A DNA stretch of 64,000 nucleotides from Sphingomonas sp. S2-65 (GTDB lineage Bacteria > Pseudomonadota > Alphaproteobacteria > Sphingomonadales > Sphingomonadaceae). Shown in pieces: positions 1 through 8,773 of the stretch. The stretch lies in the NCBI RefSeq assembly GCF_021513175.1, contig NZ_CP090953.1:124001-188000 (forward strand), written 5' to 3'. Made by a program: the position numbers and the translations under genes. The stretch's first letter is position 1. Every line of letters starts with the position of its first letter. The notes under the pieces are model-generated. The model saw only the letters and a list, made by a program, of their open reading frames with translations, did not search any database and was not told the origin of the DNA.

Positions 1-1337
1 ATGCGCTGGCCGCCGCCAAGGCTGCAGACGATGCGCGCGCGGCGGGCGAGACGCTCAAACCGCTGGCCGGCGTGCCGATCGGCATGAAGGACCTGTTCGC
101 CACCAAGGGCGTGCAGACCACCGCGGCGAGCCACATCCTGGAAGGCTTCACGCCGCCGTACGAGTCCACCGTCTCGCAGCGGCTGTGGGATGCGGGCGCG
201 GGGATGCTGGGCAAGCTCAACCTCGACCAGTTCGCGATGGGGTCGTCCAACGAGACGAGCTATTTCGGCAACGTGATTTCGCCCTGGCGCCGCAACGATG
301 GCGGCAATGCGCCGCTGGCACCCGGCGGCTCGTCGGGCGGCAGCTCGTCGGCGGTCGCGGCGCGGATCGCGCCGGGCGCGACGGGCACCGACACCGGCGG
401 CTCGATCCGCCAGCCGGCGGCGTTCGTCGGCATCAGCGGCATCAAGCCGACCTATGGCCGCTGCTCGCGCTGGGGCGTGGTGGCGTTCGCCTCGTCGCTC
501 GACCAGGCCGGGCCGATGGCGCGCGACGTGCGCGACTGCGCGATCATGCTCGAGCATATGGCGGGCTTCGACCCGAAGGACGCGACCTCGCTCGACCTAG
601 CCGTTCCCAAATGGGAAGCGGGGCTGTCGAGCGACCTGAAAGGCAAGCGGATCGGCATTCCCAAGGAATACCGCGTCGCGGGCATGCCCGAAGAGATCGA
701 GGCGCTGTGGCAGCAGGGCATCGCGTGGATGAAGGACGCGGGCGCCGAGATCGTCGACGTCTCGCTGCCGCACACCAAATACGCGCTGCCGGCCTATTAC
801 ATCATCGCGCCGGCGGAAGCCTCGTCGAACCTCGCCCGCTATGACGGCGTGCGCTACGGCCAGCGCGAGCTGCCCGAGGGCGCGAACCTGCAGGACATGT
901 ACGCGGCGACGCGCGCGGCCGGGTTCGGCGAGGAAGTGAAACGCCGCATCCTGATCGGCACCTATGTGCTGTCGGCAGGCTTTTACGACGCCTATTATAC
1001 CCAGGCGCAGAAGGTGCGGACGCTGATCGCGCAGGACTTCGAGAATGCGTGGACGGTGTGCGACCTGCTGCTCACGCCGACCGCGCCGAGCGCGGCGTTC
1101 ACGCTGGGTGAGAAGTCGGCCGATCCGTTGGCGATGTATTTGAACGACGTGTTCACCGTACCTTCGAGCCTGGCCGGTTTGCCGGCGATGAGCGTGCCCG
1201 GCGGGCTGGACAAAAGCGGGCTTCCGCTGGGCCTCCAGATCATCGGCAAGCCGCTGGACGAGCAGGGCGTGCTGAACGCGAGCCTGGCGATCGAGGAACG
1301 GGCAGGCTTCACGGCGCGGCCGGAGGCATGGTGGTAA
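1..1337 (+). CDS. gatA: Asp-tRNA(Asn)/Glu-tRNA(Gln) amidotransferase subunit A (5' end cut by window)
   Basis: Amidase subunit of the GatCAB complex, which hydrolyses glutamine and passes ammonia to misacylated Glu-tRNA(Gln) or Asp-tRNA(Asn). The reading frame is open from base 3, and the residues before the first Met (ending [13 protein letters not shown]) are already GatA-like, so the N-terminus, by family length roughly 50 residues, lies to the left of the window. The amidase-signature triad is visible: Lys in GMKDLF, the cis-Ser in the Gly/Ser-rich [14 protein letters not shown] stretch, and the nucleophilic Ser in [11 protein letters not shown]. The stop is followed after one base by gatB, so the two are co-transcribed. 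gatC is not in the window. Confidence 0.97.
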   Translation, partial: ALAAAKAADDARAAGETLKPLAGVPIGMKDLFATKGVQTTAASHILEGFTPPYESTVSQRLWDAGAGMLGKLNLDQFAMGSSNETSYFGNVISPWRRNDGGNAPLAPGGSSGGSSSAVAARIAPGATGTDTGGSIRQPAAFVGISGIKPTYGRCSRWGVVAFASSLDQAGPMARDVRDCAIMLEHMAGFDPKDATSLDLAVPKWEAGLSSDLKGKRIGIPKEYRVAGMPEEIEALWQQGIAWMKDAGAEIVDVSLPHTKYALPAYYIIAPAEASSNLARYDGVRYGQRELPEGANLQDMYAATRAAGFGEEVKRRILIGTYVLSAGFYDAYYTQAQKVRTLIAQDFENAWTVCDLLLTPTAPSAAFTLGEKSADPLAMYLNDVFTVPSSLAGLPAMSVPGGLDKSGLPLGLQIIGKPLDEQGVLNASLAIEERAGFTARPEAWW

Positions 1338-1338
1338 G

Positions 1339-2838
1339 ATGAGCGACTATCGTATTCAGGGCGACACCGGCGAGTGGGAGGTCGTGATTGGCCTTGAGGT
1401 GCACGCGCAGGTCACGTCGAACGCCAAGCTGTTCTCGGGCGCGGCGACGACCTTTGGTGCCGAGCCTAACAGCCAGGTTAGCCTGGTCGACGCGGCGATG
1501 CCGGGGATGCTGCCGGTCCCGAACAAGGAGTGCATCCGCCAGGCGGTGCGCACCGGCATGGCGCTGGGCGCGGTGATCAACAAATGGTCGCGCTTCGACC
1601 GCAAGAACTATTTCTACGCCGATCTGCCGCAGGGCTATCAGATCAGCCAGCTCTACCACCCGCTGGTGGGCGAGGGCACGCTGGAGATCAGCCTGGACGA
1701 GAAGGATCCCGAAGCCTTCACCAAGACGATCGGCATCGAGCGGATCCATGTCGAGCAGGACGCGGGCAAGCTGATGCACGACCAGCATCCGACGCGGTCC
1801 TATGTAGACCTCAACCGGTCGGGCGTGGCGCTGATGGAGATCGTGTCGCGGCCCGACATGCGCTCGCCAGCCGAGGCCGGGGCGTATCTGTCCAAGCTGC
1901 GCTCGGTGTTGCGCTATGTCGGTTCGTGCGACGGCAACATGGACCAGGGGTCGATGCGCGCCGACGTCAATGTCAGCGTGCGCAAGGTCGGCGACGAACT
2001 CGGCACGCGGACCGAGACCAAGAACGTCAACTCGGTGCGCTTCGTCATGCAGGCGATCGAGTTCGAGGCGCGGCGCCAGGTCGAGGTGCTGGAGAGCGGC
2101 GGGCGGATCGTCCAGGAGACGCGGCTGTTCGATCCGGATCGCGGCGAAACGCGGTCGATGCGCTCCAAGGAAGACGCGCAGGATTACCGCTACTTCCCCG
2201 ATCCCGATTTGTTGCCGCTGGTGCTGGACGATGCGTTCCTCGACGCGTGCCAGGCGAGCCTGCCCGAACTGCCCGACGCCAAGCGCCGGCGCTACGAGAG
2301 CGATCTGGGGCTAAGCGCGTACAACGCCGCGGTGTTGACCGCCGACGCCGACACGGCGCGCTGGTTCGAGGCGCTGCTGGCCGAGAGCGCGCGGGTGCAG
2401 AAAAAGGGTGAGCAGGAAGTCGCGCGGGCGACGGCTAACTGGCTGATCTCCGACCTGTTCGGTGCGCTCAACCGGCTGGGCAAGGGCATCGACGAGAGCC
2501 CGGTGAGCCCCGAGCAGGGCGCCGAGCTGCTGGCGCTGGTCGGCGACGGGACGCTTTCGGGATCGCTGGGCAAGCAGGTGTTCGAGATCATGCTGGAAAC
2601 CGGCGACGCGCCGGGCAAGATCGTCGAAGAGCGCGGGCTGAAGCAGACCAGCGACACCGGCGCGATCGAGGCGGTGATCGCCGAGATCCTGGCCAAGAAC
2701 CCGAACCAGCTGGAGCAGTATCGCGGCGGCAAGGAAGCGCTGTTCGGCTTCTTCGTGGGGCAGACGATGAAGGCCATGGCCGGCAAGGCGAACCCTGCGG
2801 TGGTCAACGAGCTGCTGAAGAAGGCGCTGGCGGGGTAA
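1339..2838 (+). CDS. gatB: Asp-tRNA(Asn)/Glu-tRNA(Gln) amidotransferase subunit B
   Basis: tRNA-binding and kinase subunit of GatCAB. It phosphorylates the misacylated Glu or Asp and accepts ammonia tunnelled from GatA. The 499 residues match the usual family length. The N-terminus carries the family signature GLEVHAQV, the middle has HVEQDAGK and [17 protein letters not shown], and the C-terminal third is the YqeY-like tRNA-binding tail. The ATG lies one base after the gatA stop, so translation is probably coupled. Confidence 0.98.
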   Translation: MSDYRIQGDTGEWEVVIGLEVHAQVTSNAKLFSGAATTFGAEPNSQVSLVDAAMPGMLPVPNKECIRQAVRTGMALGAVINKWSRFDRKNYFYADLPQGYQISQLYHPLVGEGTLEISLDEKDPEAFTKTIGIERIHVEQDAGKLMHDQHPTRSYVDLNRSGVALMEIVSRPDMRSPAEAGAYLSKLRSVLRYVGSCDGNMDQGSMRADVNVSVRKVGDELGTRTETKNVNSVRFVMQAIEFEARRQVEVLESGGRIVQETRLFDPDRGETRSMRSKEDAQDYRYFPDPDLLPLVLDDAFLDACQASLPELPDAKRRRYESDLGLSAYNAAVLTADADTARWFEALLAESARVQKKGEQEVARATANWLISDLFGALNRLGKGIDESPVSPEQGAELLALVGDGTLSGSLGKQVFEIMLETGDAPGKIVEERGLKQTSDTGAIEAVIAEILAKNPNQLEQYRGGKEALFGFFVGQTMKAMAGKANPAVVNELLKKALAG

Positions 2839-2848
2839 GGAAGCGATT

Positions 2849-2885
2849 GGGGAAGCGCGCCACGGGCGTGTGCTTCCCCTTCGTT
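2849..2885 (+). terminator. Probable terminator of gatAB
   Basis: An 8-bp arm GGGGAAGC pairs with GCTTCCCC, with partial further pairing inside the loop, followed by the moderately T-rich TTCGTT. It lies just after the gatB stop. The T tract is imperfect, so efficiency is uncertain. Confidence 0.5.
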
Positions 2886-3020
2886 CAAGTCGAAGCACGG
2901 GGTGGCCCCGCGTCCGTAGGGGCGTGGCGGCTCAAGCCTGTTGCATTCTGCTTGTGCACACCGCTACGTCGACGCAGATGTATTAGGTGAGCAATACGCG
3001 TCATCTTGATCGGGGGATGC

Positions 3021-4652
3021 ATGCGCTTGACTGGAAAGCTTCATCCGGGGCTCGTGCTCGCATTCTGCGCGGCCGCGCCAGCGACTGCCCATGTTCCCGA
3101 AGCTGGCGTCTCGGTGGTCGTGCAGCGCACCGAGCCAGACGCGCTCGTTGTCGGCTTCAGTCTGCCGGCCGGCTGTACCCGGGTCGCTTTCCTCAAGGAT
3201 GGCCCCGGTGCCGGCACGATCCGATCGCGTTGGCAGCCCCTCAACGGCGGCATTGCGGGTTCTGACGCGCTCACGCACACGGCATCGACCCCGGTCGAGC
3301 TGAGGTTCCGGGTTCCCGTGACGAGCGACAAGGTGACGGGCTATCCTGGCTCCTTTCCGGTGGGCGAGGCCGTCTACGCCCACATGTCCAACTATGCAGT
3401 CGGTGCGCAATGTGGACCGGTGCGGTACCGCTTCGCCAGCACGGGCGCGGTAGAAACGGCACGTGCGTCATTCGACCGCCGTGCGCCAACCGACGATGAT
3501 GCGCCTGCGCTCCTGTTTCTCAAACCGCGCTCCGCGGCGCAGGGGCTCGATTATCTTGATCCGGCCCTCAGCCCCGAAGCGGCGGCGCAGATACGCAGAG
3601 TGGCGGACGAGACCGCCGCGTTCCTCCACCAGCGGATGCCGCACGCGATCTTCAAAAGGCCAATCATCGCGGCAACGCTGGCGAGCGAACCGGGCGGTCC
3701 GAATATTGGCGGAAGCGCGGGAGAGATCCTCCTGCTGTCGCTCTTCAACTGGCCCGCAGCACCGGACCCCGAAGTCCAGCGCAAAATGAACAAGCTCGTG
3801 GCGCATGAGATGAGCCACCGCTTTCAGATGCGAGACGCGGTGGAAGGCTATCGCGATGCGCGCCTGATCCACGAGGGGGGCGCGGAGTTTCTGCGCTGGG
3901 CGGTATCGCTGGAGCGGGGCTGGCTGACTCCCGAACAGGCCGGAGCAGAGCTCGACGATGCGCTTGCTACCTGCATGTTGGCGACGCGGGAGCGTAGTTG
4001 GCGCGCGGTCCCCGCGAACGAGGTTGCCGCCAATTGGCTGGAATATAGCTGCGGTCTTCCCGCCTATGTCTATGCGCTGGCCGCGCGGCAGGGCGAGGGT
4101 AGCCCCTTCGGCAGGATAGACGCCTTCTATAACCAGCTTCGCGCCGGTGCCGCGCCGGATTTTGCCTCCGCTATCGAATGCGGCGACAAGCCGTGCCAGC
4201 CGCGGGTCCTGACCAGCCTGCTTTCGGGGACCGCGCCGATGCCGGATGCGTGGGCGAATATCCTCGACTCAGGTCGGCTCGCCATGCGGCGTCCTCCCAC
4301 CCAGGCCCAGATCGATGCGATGATGTTGCAGGCGATAACCACGCTGGTGAAGGATGACTGCAATGGCGACAGCAGCATGACGCCCACTGCCAGGAATATC
4401 CTGATCGATGGGATGAAGGCGTGCAAAACCACGCGCGTGGACATCGACGTCGAGCAGATCGAAGGCAAACCGGTGTTCGGCAACGGCGACGCTCTGCCCG
4501 CGATGGTTGCGGCGTGTGGTGTGCGGAAAAAGGTCATGCTTGGATTGAAGGGCGGGGGCGTGCTGGCACTGCCGTGCAGCACACCTTATCGGGCGTCGAC
4601 CCACTTCTATGCTGCAGATATGAAGAAGATCATCCGCAAACTCCTGGGATGA
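3021..4652 (+). CDS. Secreted gluzincin-type zinc metalloprotease, putative
   Basis: Predicted exported zinc-dependent peptidase of 543 residues; substrate unknown. The ATG at 3021 is chosen over an upstream TTG at 3006 because a GGGGG tract sits just before it and a clean signal peptide follows (basic MRLTGK, hydrophobic core, then Ala-rich APATA). The catalytic signature HEMSH is at residues 262-266. Exactly 18 residues later comes Glu285 in IHEGGAEF, the HExxH-x18-E spacing of gluzincins and the same HEGxA pattern as the M1 enzyme encoded at 14356-16083. Outside this site I recognise no domain. Third-base choice looks less strongly GC-biased than in neighbours, which could mean acquisition. 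It stands alone, in no evident operon. Confidence 0.75.
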   Translation: MRLTGKLHPGLVLAFCAAAPATAHVPEAGVSVVVQRTEPDALVVGFSLPAGCTRVAFLKDGPGAGTIRSRWQPLNGGIAGSDALTHTASTPVELRFRVPVTSDKVTGYPGSFPVGEAVYAHMSNYAVGAQCGPVRYRFASTGAVETARASFDRRAPTDDDAPALLFLKPRSAAQGLDYLDPALSPEAAAQIRRVADETAAFLHQRMPHAIFKRPIIAATLASEPGGPNIGGSAGEILLLSLFNWPAAPDPEVQRKMNKLVAHEMSHRFQMRDAVEGYRDARLIHEGGAEFLRWAVSLERGWLTPEQAGAELDDALATCMLATRERSWRAVPANEVAANWLEYSCGLPAYVYALAARQGEGSPFGRIDAFYNQLRAGAAPDFASAIECGDKPCQPRVLTSLLSGTAPMPDAWANILDSGRLAMRRPPTQAQIDAMMLQAITTLVKDDCNGDSSMTPTARNILIDGMKACKTTRVDIDVEQIEGKPVFGNGDALPAMVAACGVRKKVMLGLKGGGVLALPCSTPYRASTHFYAADMKKIIRKLLG

Positions 4653-4744
4653 CCTTTGATAGCTGCTCGCCCCGCAGCTTCAGACATTCCCCTGCTGCTG
4701 CGTCTGGCCTAAGTTCCTCGTGAACCACCTCTGCCGGAGAGTAT

Positions 4745-5347
4745 ATGTACCGTCTGGTCCTGTCGTTCCTGTGCCTGTTGATCGGCTCGTCCGCGCTTGC
4801 GCAGACCGGGCCTGCGGAGAATCCGCGCGTCGTGATCGAGACCAGTGCCGGGCGGATCGTCGCCGAAGTCTATGCCGACAAGGCCCCGGTCAGCGCGCGC
4901 AATTTCCTGCGGTACGTCGATGCCAAGCGGCTGGACGGGATCAGCTTTTACCGCACGGTGAAGGTGCAGGATCATTTCGGCTTCGTGCAGTTCGGCGTGC
5001 AGAACGCGCCGGCCAGGATGTACCCGCCGATCAAGCATGAGCCGAGCAGCCAGACCGGCGTGAAGCATCTTGACGGAACGCTGTCGATGCCGCGGCTGGC
5101 GCCGGGGACCGCGCGGGGAGAGTTCACGATCAGCGTAGGCGACCAGGCTTCGTTCGATGCCGATCCGAGCCGCCCGGGCGACAATCTGGGCTATGCCGCG
5201 TTCGCCCGCGTGGTCGAGGGGATGGACGTGGTGGTGAAGATCATGGACGCGCCGGTTTCGCCGACCAAGACGCTGGCGGGCAGCTTCAAGGGCGAAGTGC
5301 CGGCCGCGCCGGTCAGGATACTGAGCGTGCGGCGGTTGGCGCCCTGA
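4745..5347 (+). CDS. Periplasmic cyclophilin-type peptidyl-prolyl cis-trans isomerase
   Basis: Catalyses cis-trans isomerisation of prolyl bonds, here probably in the periplasm. Residues 1-20 form a signal peptide ending in SSALAQ. The rest is a cyclophilin domain with VVIETSAGRIVAEVYADKAPVS, NFLRYVD, GISFYRTVK and a late GMDVVVKI. The usual FARG.W motif is not conserved, as in many divergent bacterial cyclophilins, so activity may be reduced. The ATG follows a GGAG. At 200 residues it is of normal length for exported forms. It is convergent with the downstream regulator, with only 3 bases between the stops. Confidence 0.88.
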   Translation: MYRLVLSFLCLLIGSSALAQTGPAENPRVVIETSAGRIVAEVYADKAPVSARNFLRYVDAKRLDGISFYRTVKVQDHFGFVQFGVQNAPARMYPPIKHEPSSQTGVKHLDGTLSMPRLAPGTARGEFTISVGDQASFDADPSRPGDNLGYAAFARVVEGMDVVVKIMDAPVSPTKTLAGSFKGEVPAAPVRILSVRRLAP

Positions 5348-5350
5348 TCC

Positions 5351-6073
5351 TCAGCGTGGCCGCTTCCGGTCGAGATAAAGATAGGTCGGGTCGAAATCGG
5401 CCATGTCGCGCAGGCCGGGAAGATCGTGGATGGTCACGCGGCCACTGCGGAACTCGACCAGCCCGGTTTCGCGAAGCTCCTTGAGTACGCGGTTGACGTG
5501 TACCGGAGTGAGCCCGAGGCATTCGGCGAGCACGCCCTGGGTGAGGGGGAGGTCATAGTGGCGCTCCGAGGCTAGCCCGACGATCTGGAGGCGGATCTGC
5601 ATCTCGCAGAATAACTGGGCGATACGCTGGATCGCGCTGCGGCGGCCGAGCGAAAGTTCCCATTCGCGGTGAATCGCCGCGTCGAGATTGGTGTTGAACC
5701 AATAAACGCGGGTGAGGTGCGGGTGCCGCTCGGTGATCGCGGTCAGCGCCTTGTGCGGCACGCGGGCGATCCGGCACGGCGTAAGCGTCATGACGCTGTG
5801 ATCGAGATATTGCAGCGTGAAGCTGTGGAGATCGGCGAAATCGCCAGCGACGTGCAGTTCGGTGATCTGGCGCTGACCGTCGGTCAGATCCTTGTACCGG
5901 CAGAGGATCCCGTCGAGCACGATCGTCGAATGGTCCAGCACCTTGCCTGGTGTGACGAAGGTGTGGTCAGCCGGCAGCATCACGGTTTCGCTCACGGCGG
6001 AACGAATGGCCTGTTCTTCCTCGGCGCTGATATCGTCGCGCGCGCGAAGCTTGAGCAGGTGCTTTTCGATCAT
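5351..6073 (-). CDS. Crp/Fnr-family transcriptional regulator
   Basis: DNA-binding regulator of 240 residues. An N-terminal cyclic-nucleotide-binding-like beta-roll spans roughly residues 15-130. It is followed by the dimerisation helix and a C-terminal winged helix (about 150-225) with the Crp-type recognition segment LTQGVLAECLGLTPVHVNRVLKEL. The N-terminal Cys cluster that holds the Fnr iron-sulfur centre is absent, so it is not an oxygen-sensing Fnr of the classical kind. The effector is unknown. This subgroup is common in Sphingomonas. It lies upstream of, and in the same direction as, nothing closely spaced, so it is probably monocistronic. Confidence 0.9.
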   Translation of the reverse strand: MIEKHLLKLRARDDISAEEEQAIRSAVSETVMLPADHTFVTPGKVLDHSTIVLDGILCRYKDLTDGQRQITELHVAGDFADLHSFTLQYLDHSVMTLTPCRIARVPHKALTAITERHPHLTRVYWFNTNLDAAIHREWELSLGRRSAIQRIAQLFCEMQIRLQIVGLASERHYDLPLTQGVLAECLGLTPVHVNRVLKELRETGLVEFRSGRVTIHDLPGLRDMADFDPTYLYLDRKRPR

Positions 6074-6166
6074 AGGCTCTTTCTGTGGTTGGGAAGCACG
6101 CAGCTACCGCTTTGCGCAACGACGAAGGGAGCGCAATTGATCCATGTGAGCCTGGACTGAGGAGAT

Positions 6167-6193
6167 GCCCCGCCGCTGGTCGGGCGGCGGGGC
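6167..6193 (-). terminator. Hairpin downstream of the 72-residue acidic protein gene
   Basis: A perfect 10-bp stem, GCCCCGCCGC with GCGGCGGGGC, and a 7-base loop lie just past the stop of the gene at 6207-6425. There is no T tract on the minus strand, so it may be a pause site or mRNA 3' stabiliser instead of an intrinsic terminator. Confidence 0.4.
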
Positions 6194-6206
6194 GCTCCGA
6201 GTGGGG

Positions 6207-6425
6207 TTATTGCTGCATCTTGTCCTGGTTCTTCACTTCGCCGGCGGTGCCGCTGACGCCGTCCTCCTCACCGGGACCCGACGCGACGCCGCTTTTGGCG
6301 CCACCGCCGGCAGCGTCGGCTTCGTCCGAGCGGGACTGCACCGCCTGCTCGATGTCGGAGCGCGGGTCTTCGGCCTCGTCGGTGAGGGGGCCGCGGGGAA
6401 CGCCTTCGAGCTTGTTGTCGGTCAT
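6207..6425 (-). CDS. Small acidic hydrophilic protein of unknown function
   Basis: A 72-residue protein with no membrane segment and no recognised domain. It is rich in Asp, Glu, Gly and Ser (for example DEAEDPRSDIEQAVQSR), low in aromatic residues and probably disordered. A GGAGT lies before the ATG. It follows the proline-rich small gene on the same strand after 21 bases, so the two are probably co-transcribed. It resembles the stress-type small hydrophilic proteins often seen in Sphingomonas, but I assign no function. Confidence 0.65.
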   Translation of the reverse strand: MTDNKLEGVPRGPLTDEAEDPRSDIEQAVQSRSDEADAAGGGAKSGVASGPGEEDGVSGTAGEVKNQDKMQQ

Positions 6426-6446
6426 GCGTGATACTCCTTCGTGCTG

Positions 6447-6692
6447 TCAGGCCATGGGCTGGGCGGGGGCGTAGCCGGGATCGCCGCCGGGCTGGGGCGA
6501 GGGCACATCGATGTTGGGGGTTGGCGGACTGATCTCGGGCGGGGGGGCGGAGGGCTGGCCTGGCTGGGTGGGCTCCGGCTGCTGTGGCACCGGCGTTTCG
6601 GGCGGGGCGGGCGTGGGGGTGCCCGGACTGGGCTCGCCCGGAGTCTCCTGGGGCGGCGTGCTCGGCTGGGGAATCGGTGGTTCTACGGGCAT
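6447..6692 (-). CDS. Small proline-rich protein of unknown function
   Basis: An 81-residue protein made mainly of Pro with Thr, Glu, Gln and Gly (repeated PxPPE and PTPAPPET-like units), with no signal peptide and no hydrophobic segment; it is almost certainly disordered. The open frame extends upstream across the tRNA-Leu gene, but the ATG at 6692 has a good AAGGAG seven bases before it and is the likely start. It is divergent from the tRNA-Leu/tig region and upstream of the small acidic protein gene. Low complexity means it could also be a chance open frame, though the ribosome site argues against that. Confidence 0.6.
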   Translation of the reverse strand: MPVEPPIPQPSTPPQETPGEPSPGTPTPAPPETPVPQQPEPTQPGQPSAPPPEISPPTPNIDVPSPQPGGDPGYAPAQPMA

Positions 6693-6750
6693 GGTCGCTC
6701 TCCTTGTCGCGTCCTGAACGCCGGGCGAGGCGCCCAAGTTGCTTCGCGAC

Positions 6751-6778
6751 TTGCCCCGTGCACCATGACTGCTATAGA
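6751..6778 (+). promoter_or_regulatory. Putative sigma-70 promoter of tRNA-Leu
   Basis: TTGCCC at 6751-6756 and TATAGA at 6773-6778 are separated by 16 bases. The predicted start of transcription falls about 15 bases before the tRNA 5' end. This is motif matching by eye only. Confidence 0.5.
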
Positions 6779-6801
6779 GCCGCCCGACCGGCGGTGCCCC
6801 T

Positions 6802-6886
6802 GCGGGCGTGGCGGAACTGGTAGACGCGCCAGATTTAGGTTCTGGTATCGAAAGGTGTGGGGGTTCGAGTCCCTTCGCCCGCACCA
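6802..6886 (+). tRNA. tRNA-Leu (UAG anticodon)
   Basis: An 85-nt type II tRNA. The acceptor stem GCGGGCG pairs with CGCCCGC, followed by the A discriminator and an encoded CCA. The anticodon stem CCAGA/TCTGG holds a loop with TAG. The T arm contains GGTTCGAGTCC and there is a long variable arm, as expected for leucine tRNA. It lies 65 bases upstream of tig on the same strand. Confidence 0.96.
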
Positions 6887-6951
6887 GGCACCGCCGCTCA
6901 CTTCAGTGCTGGACGCCGCCCACTCTTTTCACTGTTTGGAAGCCCGAGAGA

Positions 6952-8634
6952 ATGCAGACTGTCGAGACGTTGAACGAGGGGCTGAAGCGCGCCTACACGC
7001 TGACCATCACTGCCGCCGACATCGATTCGAAGGTCGATGCCGAAGTGAAGCGGGTCGCTCCCCAGGTGCGCATGCCCGGCTTCCGCCCCGGCAAGGTGCC
7101 GGTGAACCTGGTGCGCAAGATGCACGGCGAGGCGATGGCCCAGGACGCGCTCAACAACGCGATCCAGGAAGGCATCCAGACGCTGATCGCGAACAACAAG
7201 ATCCGTCCGGCGATGCAGCCGTCGGTGAGCCTGGAGGGCGACTATGCCCCGGGCAAGGACGCCGAGATCAAGGTCGAGCTCGAAGTGCTTCCTGACGTTC
7301 CGGCGCCGTCGATCGATGGCCTGAAGCTCGAGCGGCTGACCGTGCCGGTTGCCGACGAGGCCGTGAACGAGCAGCTCGAGCAGCTCGCCAGCAACCAGAA
7401 GGGCTGGAACGACGCCGAGGAAGGCCATGCCGCCGCGCAGGGCGACCAGGTGACGATGGATTTCGTCGGCAAGACCGCCGACGGCGTCGCCTTCGAGGGC
7501 GGCACCGGCACCGACATGGCCGTAGAGATCGGCTCGGGCCGTCTGATCCCGGGCTTCGAGGACCAGCTGGTCGGCGTGAAGGTCGGTGACGAGAAGACGA
7601 TCGAAGTCACCTTCCCGGAAGATTACGGCTCCAAGGATCTGGCCGGCAAGCCCGCCACCTTCGAGCTGAAGATCACCAAGGTGCAGACCGCCGGCGAGAC
7701 CAAGATCGACGACGATTTCGCCAAGCAGCTGGGGCTCCAGGACCTGGAGCAGCTGACCGGTCTGCTCAAGGGACAGATCGAGCAGCAGCTCAACGGCCTG
7801 ACCCGCACCTACATGAAGCGCAAGCTGCTCGACCAGCTCGCCGCCGGCCACGACTTCCCGGTGCCGCCGTCGATGGTGGAAGCCGAGTTCGACCAGATCT
7901 GGCAGCAGCTGCAGCACGAGACCGAGCATGAAGCCGATCCGGAAGCGGCCAAGGCCGAGCTGGAGAGCGAGCGCGATGATTACCGCAAGATCGCCGAGCG
8001 CCGCGTGCGCCTGGGCCTGCTCCTGTCGGAGATCGGCACCGCCAACGGCGTCGAAGTGAGCCAGCAGGAAATGAGCCGGCTGATCCAGCAGGCCGCCCAG
8101 CAGTACAGCCCGCAGGACCGCCAGCGCTTCATGCAGTATGTCCAGCAGGAGCCGATGGCCGCCGCCCAGCTGCGCGCCCCGCTGTTCGAGGACAAGGTCG
8201 TCGACTTCCTCTTCGAGAAGGCGGAGATCAGCGACCGCGAAGTGACTCGCGAAGAGCTGGAAGCCGCGATCGAGAGCGATGACGGCTTCGCGTCGGGCAC
8301 CCATGTGCATGATCACGATCATGACCATGATCACGACCACAAGCCGGCCAAGAAGAAGGCCGCCAAGAAGGCTGTAGCCACCGAGGAAGCTGCTTCGGAC
8401 GACGCGCCCCAGGCGGAGGAACCGGCGAAGAAGGCTGGCACCAAGAAGTCGCCCGCCAAGACCGACGCCGTAGTCGAAGCGCCGACCGACGAGCTGGTCG
8501 AAGCCGAGCCGGCGAAGAAGGGCGCAACCAAGAAGGCGCCCGCGAAGAAGGTTGAGGCCGCGGAAGGTGGCGAAGGCGAGGAAGCCCCCGCCAAGCCGAA
8601 GAAGGCACCGGCAAAGAAGAAGGCCGAGGGCTGA
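6952..8634 (+). CDS. tig: Trigger factor with long His-rich and Lys/Ala-rich C-terminal extension
   Basis: Ribosome-bound chaperone and FKBP-type prolyl isomerase acting on nascent chains. The ATG at 6952 gives 560 residues, against about 430-450 in typical trigger factors. Domains in order: N-terminal ribosome-binding domain with the signature GFRPGKVP; FKBP domain (about 160-250, with GDQVTMDFVGK and IPGFEDQLVGVKVGDE); and a helical chaperone domain to about residue 445. The extra tail starts with alternating His-Asp (residues 451-463, HVHDHDHDHDHDH). A roughly 95-residue low-complexity segment of PAKK and TKKAPAKK-like units mixed with acidic patches follows. The His tract may bind metal, as in SlyD, and the basic tail recalls histone-like tails; both are inference. 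A strong terminator follows. Confidence 0.96.
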   Translation: MQTVETLNEGLKRAYTLTITAADIDSKVDAEVKRVAPQVRMPGFRPGKVPVNLVRKMHGEAMAQDALNNAIQEGIQTLIANNKIRPAMQPSVSLEGDYAPGKDAEIKVELEVLPDVPAPSIDGLKLERLTVPVADEAVNEQLEQLASNQKGWNDAEEGHAAAQGDQVTMDFVGKTADGVAFEGGTGTDMAVEIGSGRLIPGFEDQLVGVKVGDEKTIEVTFPEDYGSKDLAGKPATFELKITKVQTAGETKIDDDFAKQLGLQDLEQLTGLLKGQIEQQLNGLTRTYMKRKLLDQLAAGHDFPVPPSMVEAEFDQIWQQLQHETEHEADPEAAKAELESERDDYRKIAERRVRLGLLLSEIGTANGVEVSQQEMSRLIQQAAQQYSPQDRQRFMQYVQQEPMAAAQLRAPLFEDKVVDFLFEKAEISDREVTREELEAAIESDDGFASGTHVHDHDHDHDHDHKPAKKKAAKKAVATEEAASDDAPQAEEPAKKAGTKKSPAKTDAVVEAPTDELVEAEPAKKGATKKAPAKKVEAAEGGEGEEAPAKPKKAPAKKKAEG

Positions 8635-8682
8635 CAACGGCTTTGCCATCCCGGCGTGAAGCCGGGGTGCTGATATTCTGAG

Positions 8683-8722
8683 AAAAGCCCGCTCTTTGGT
8701 GAGAAGAGTGGGCTTTTCTTTT
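8683..8722 (+). terminator. Rho-independent terminator of tig
   Basis: Stem AAAAGCCCGCTCTT pairs with AGAGTGGGCTTTT across a short loop and runs into CTTTT. The A-rich upstream arm also makes it a possible bidirectional terminator. Confidence 0.85.
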
Positions 8723-8773
8723 GCCCCGAGCTGAGGAAAGAACGGTGTCGAATGCGCCGTTCGGGGAGTTTCG

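Noticed and set aside
6808..6951. Upstream extension of the tig frame through tRNA-Leu
   Set aside because: The first 48 codons translate tRNA sequence; the trigger-factor N-terminus starts at the ATG at 6952.
8301..8340. The alternating His-Asp codons as a tandem DNA repeat or CRISPR-like element
   Set aside because: It is a short in-frame codon repeat within tig with mixed synonymous codons, not a nucleotide-level repeat array.
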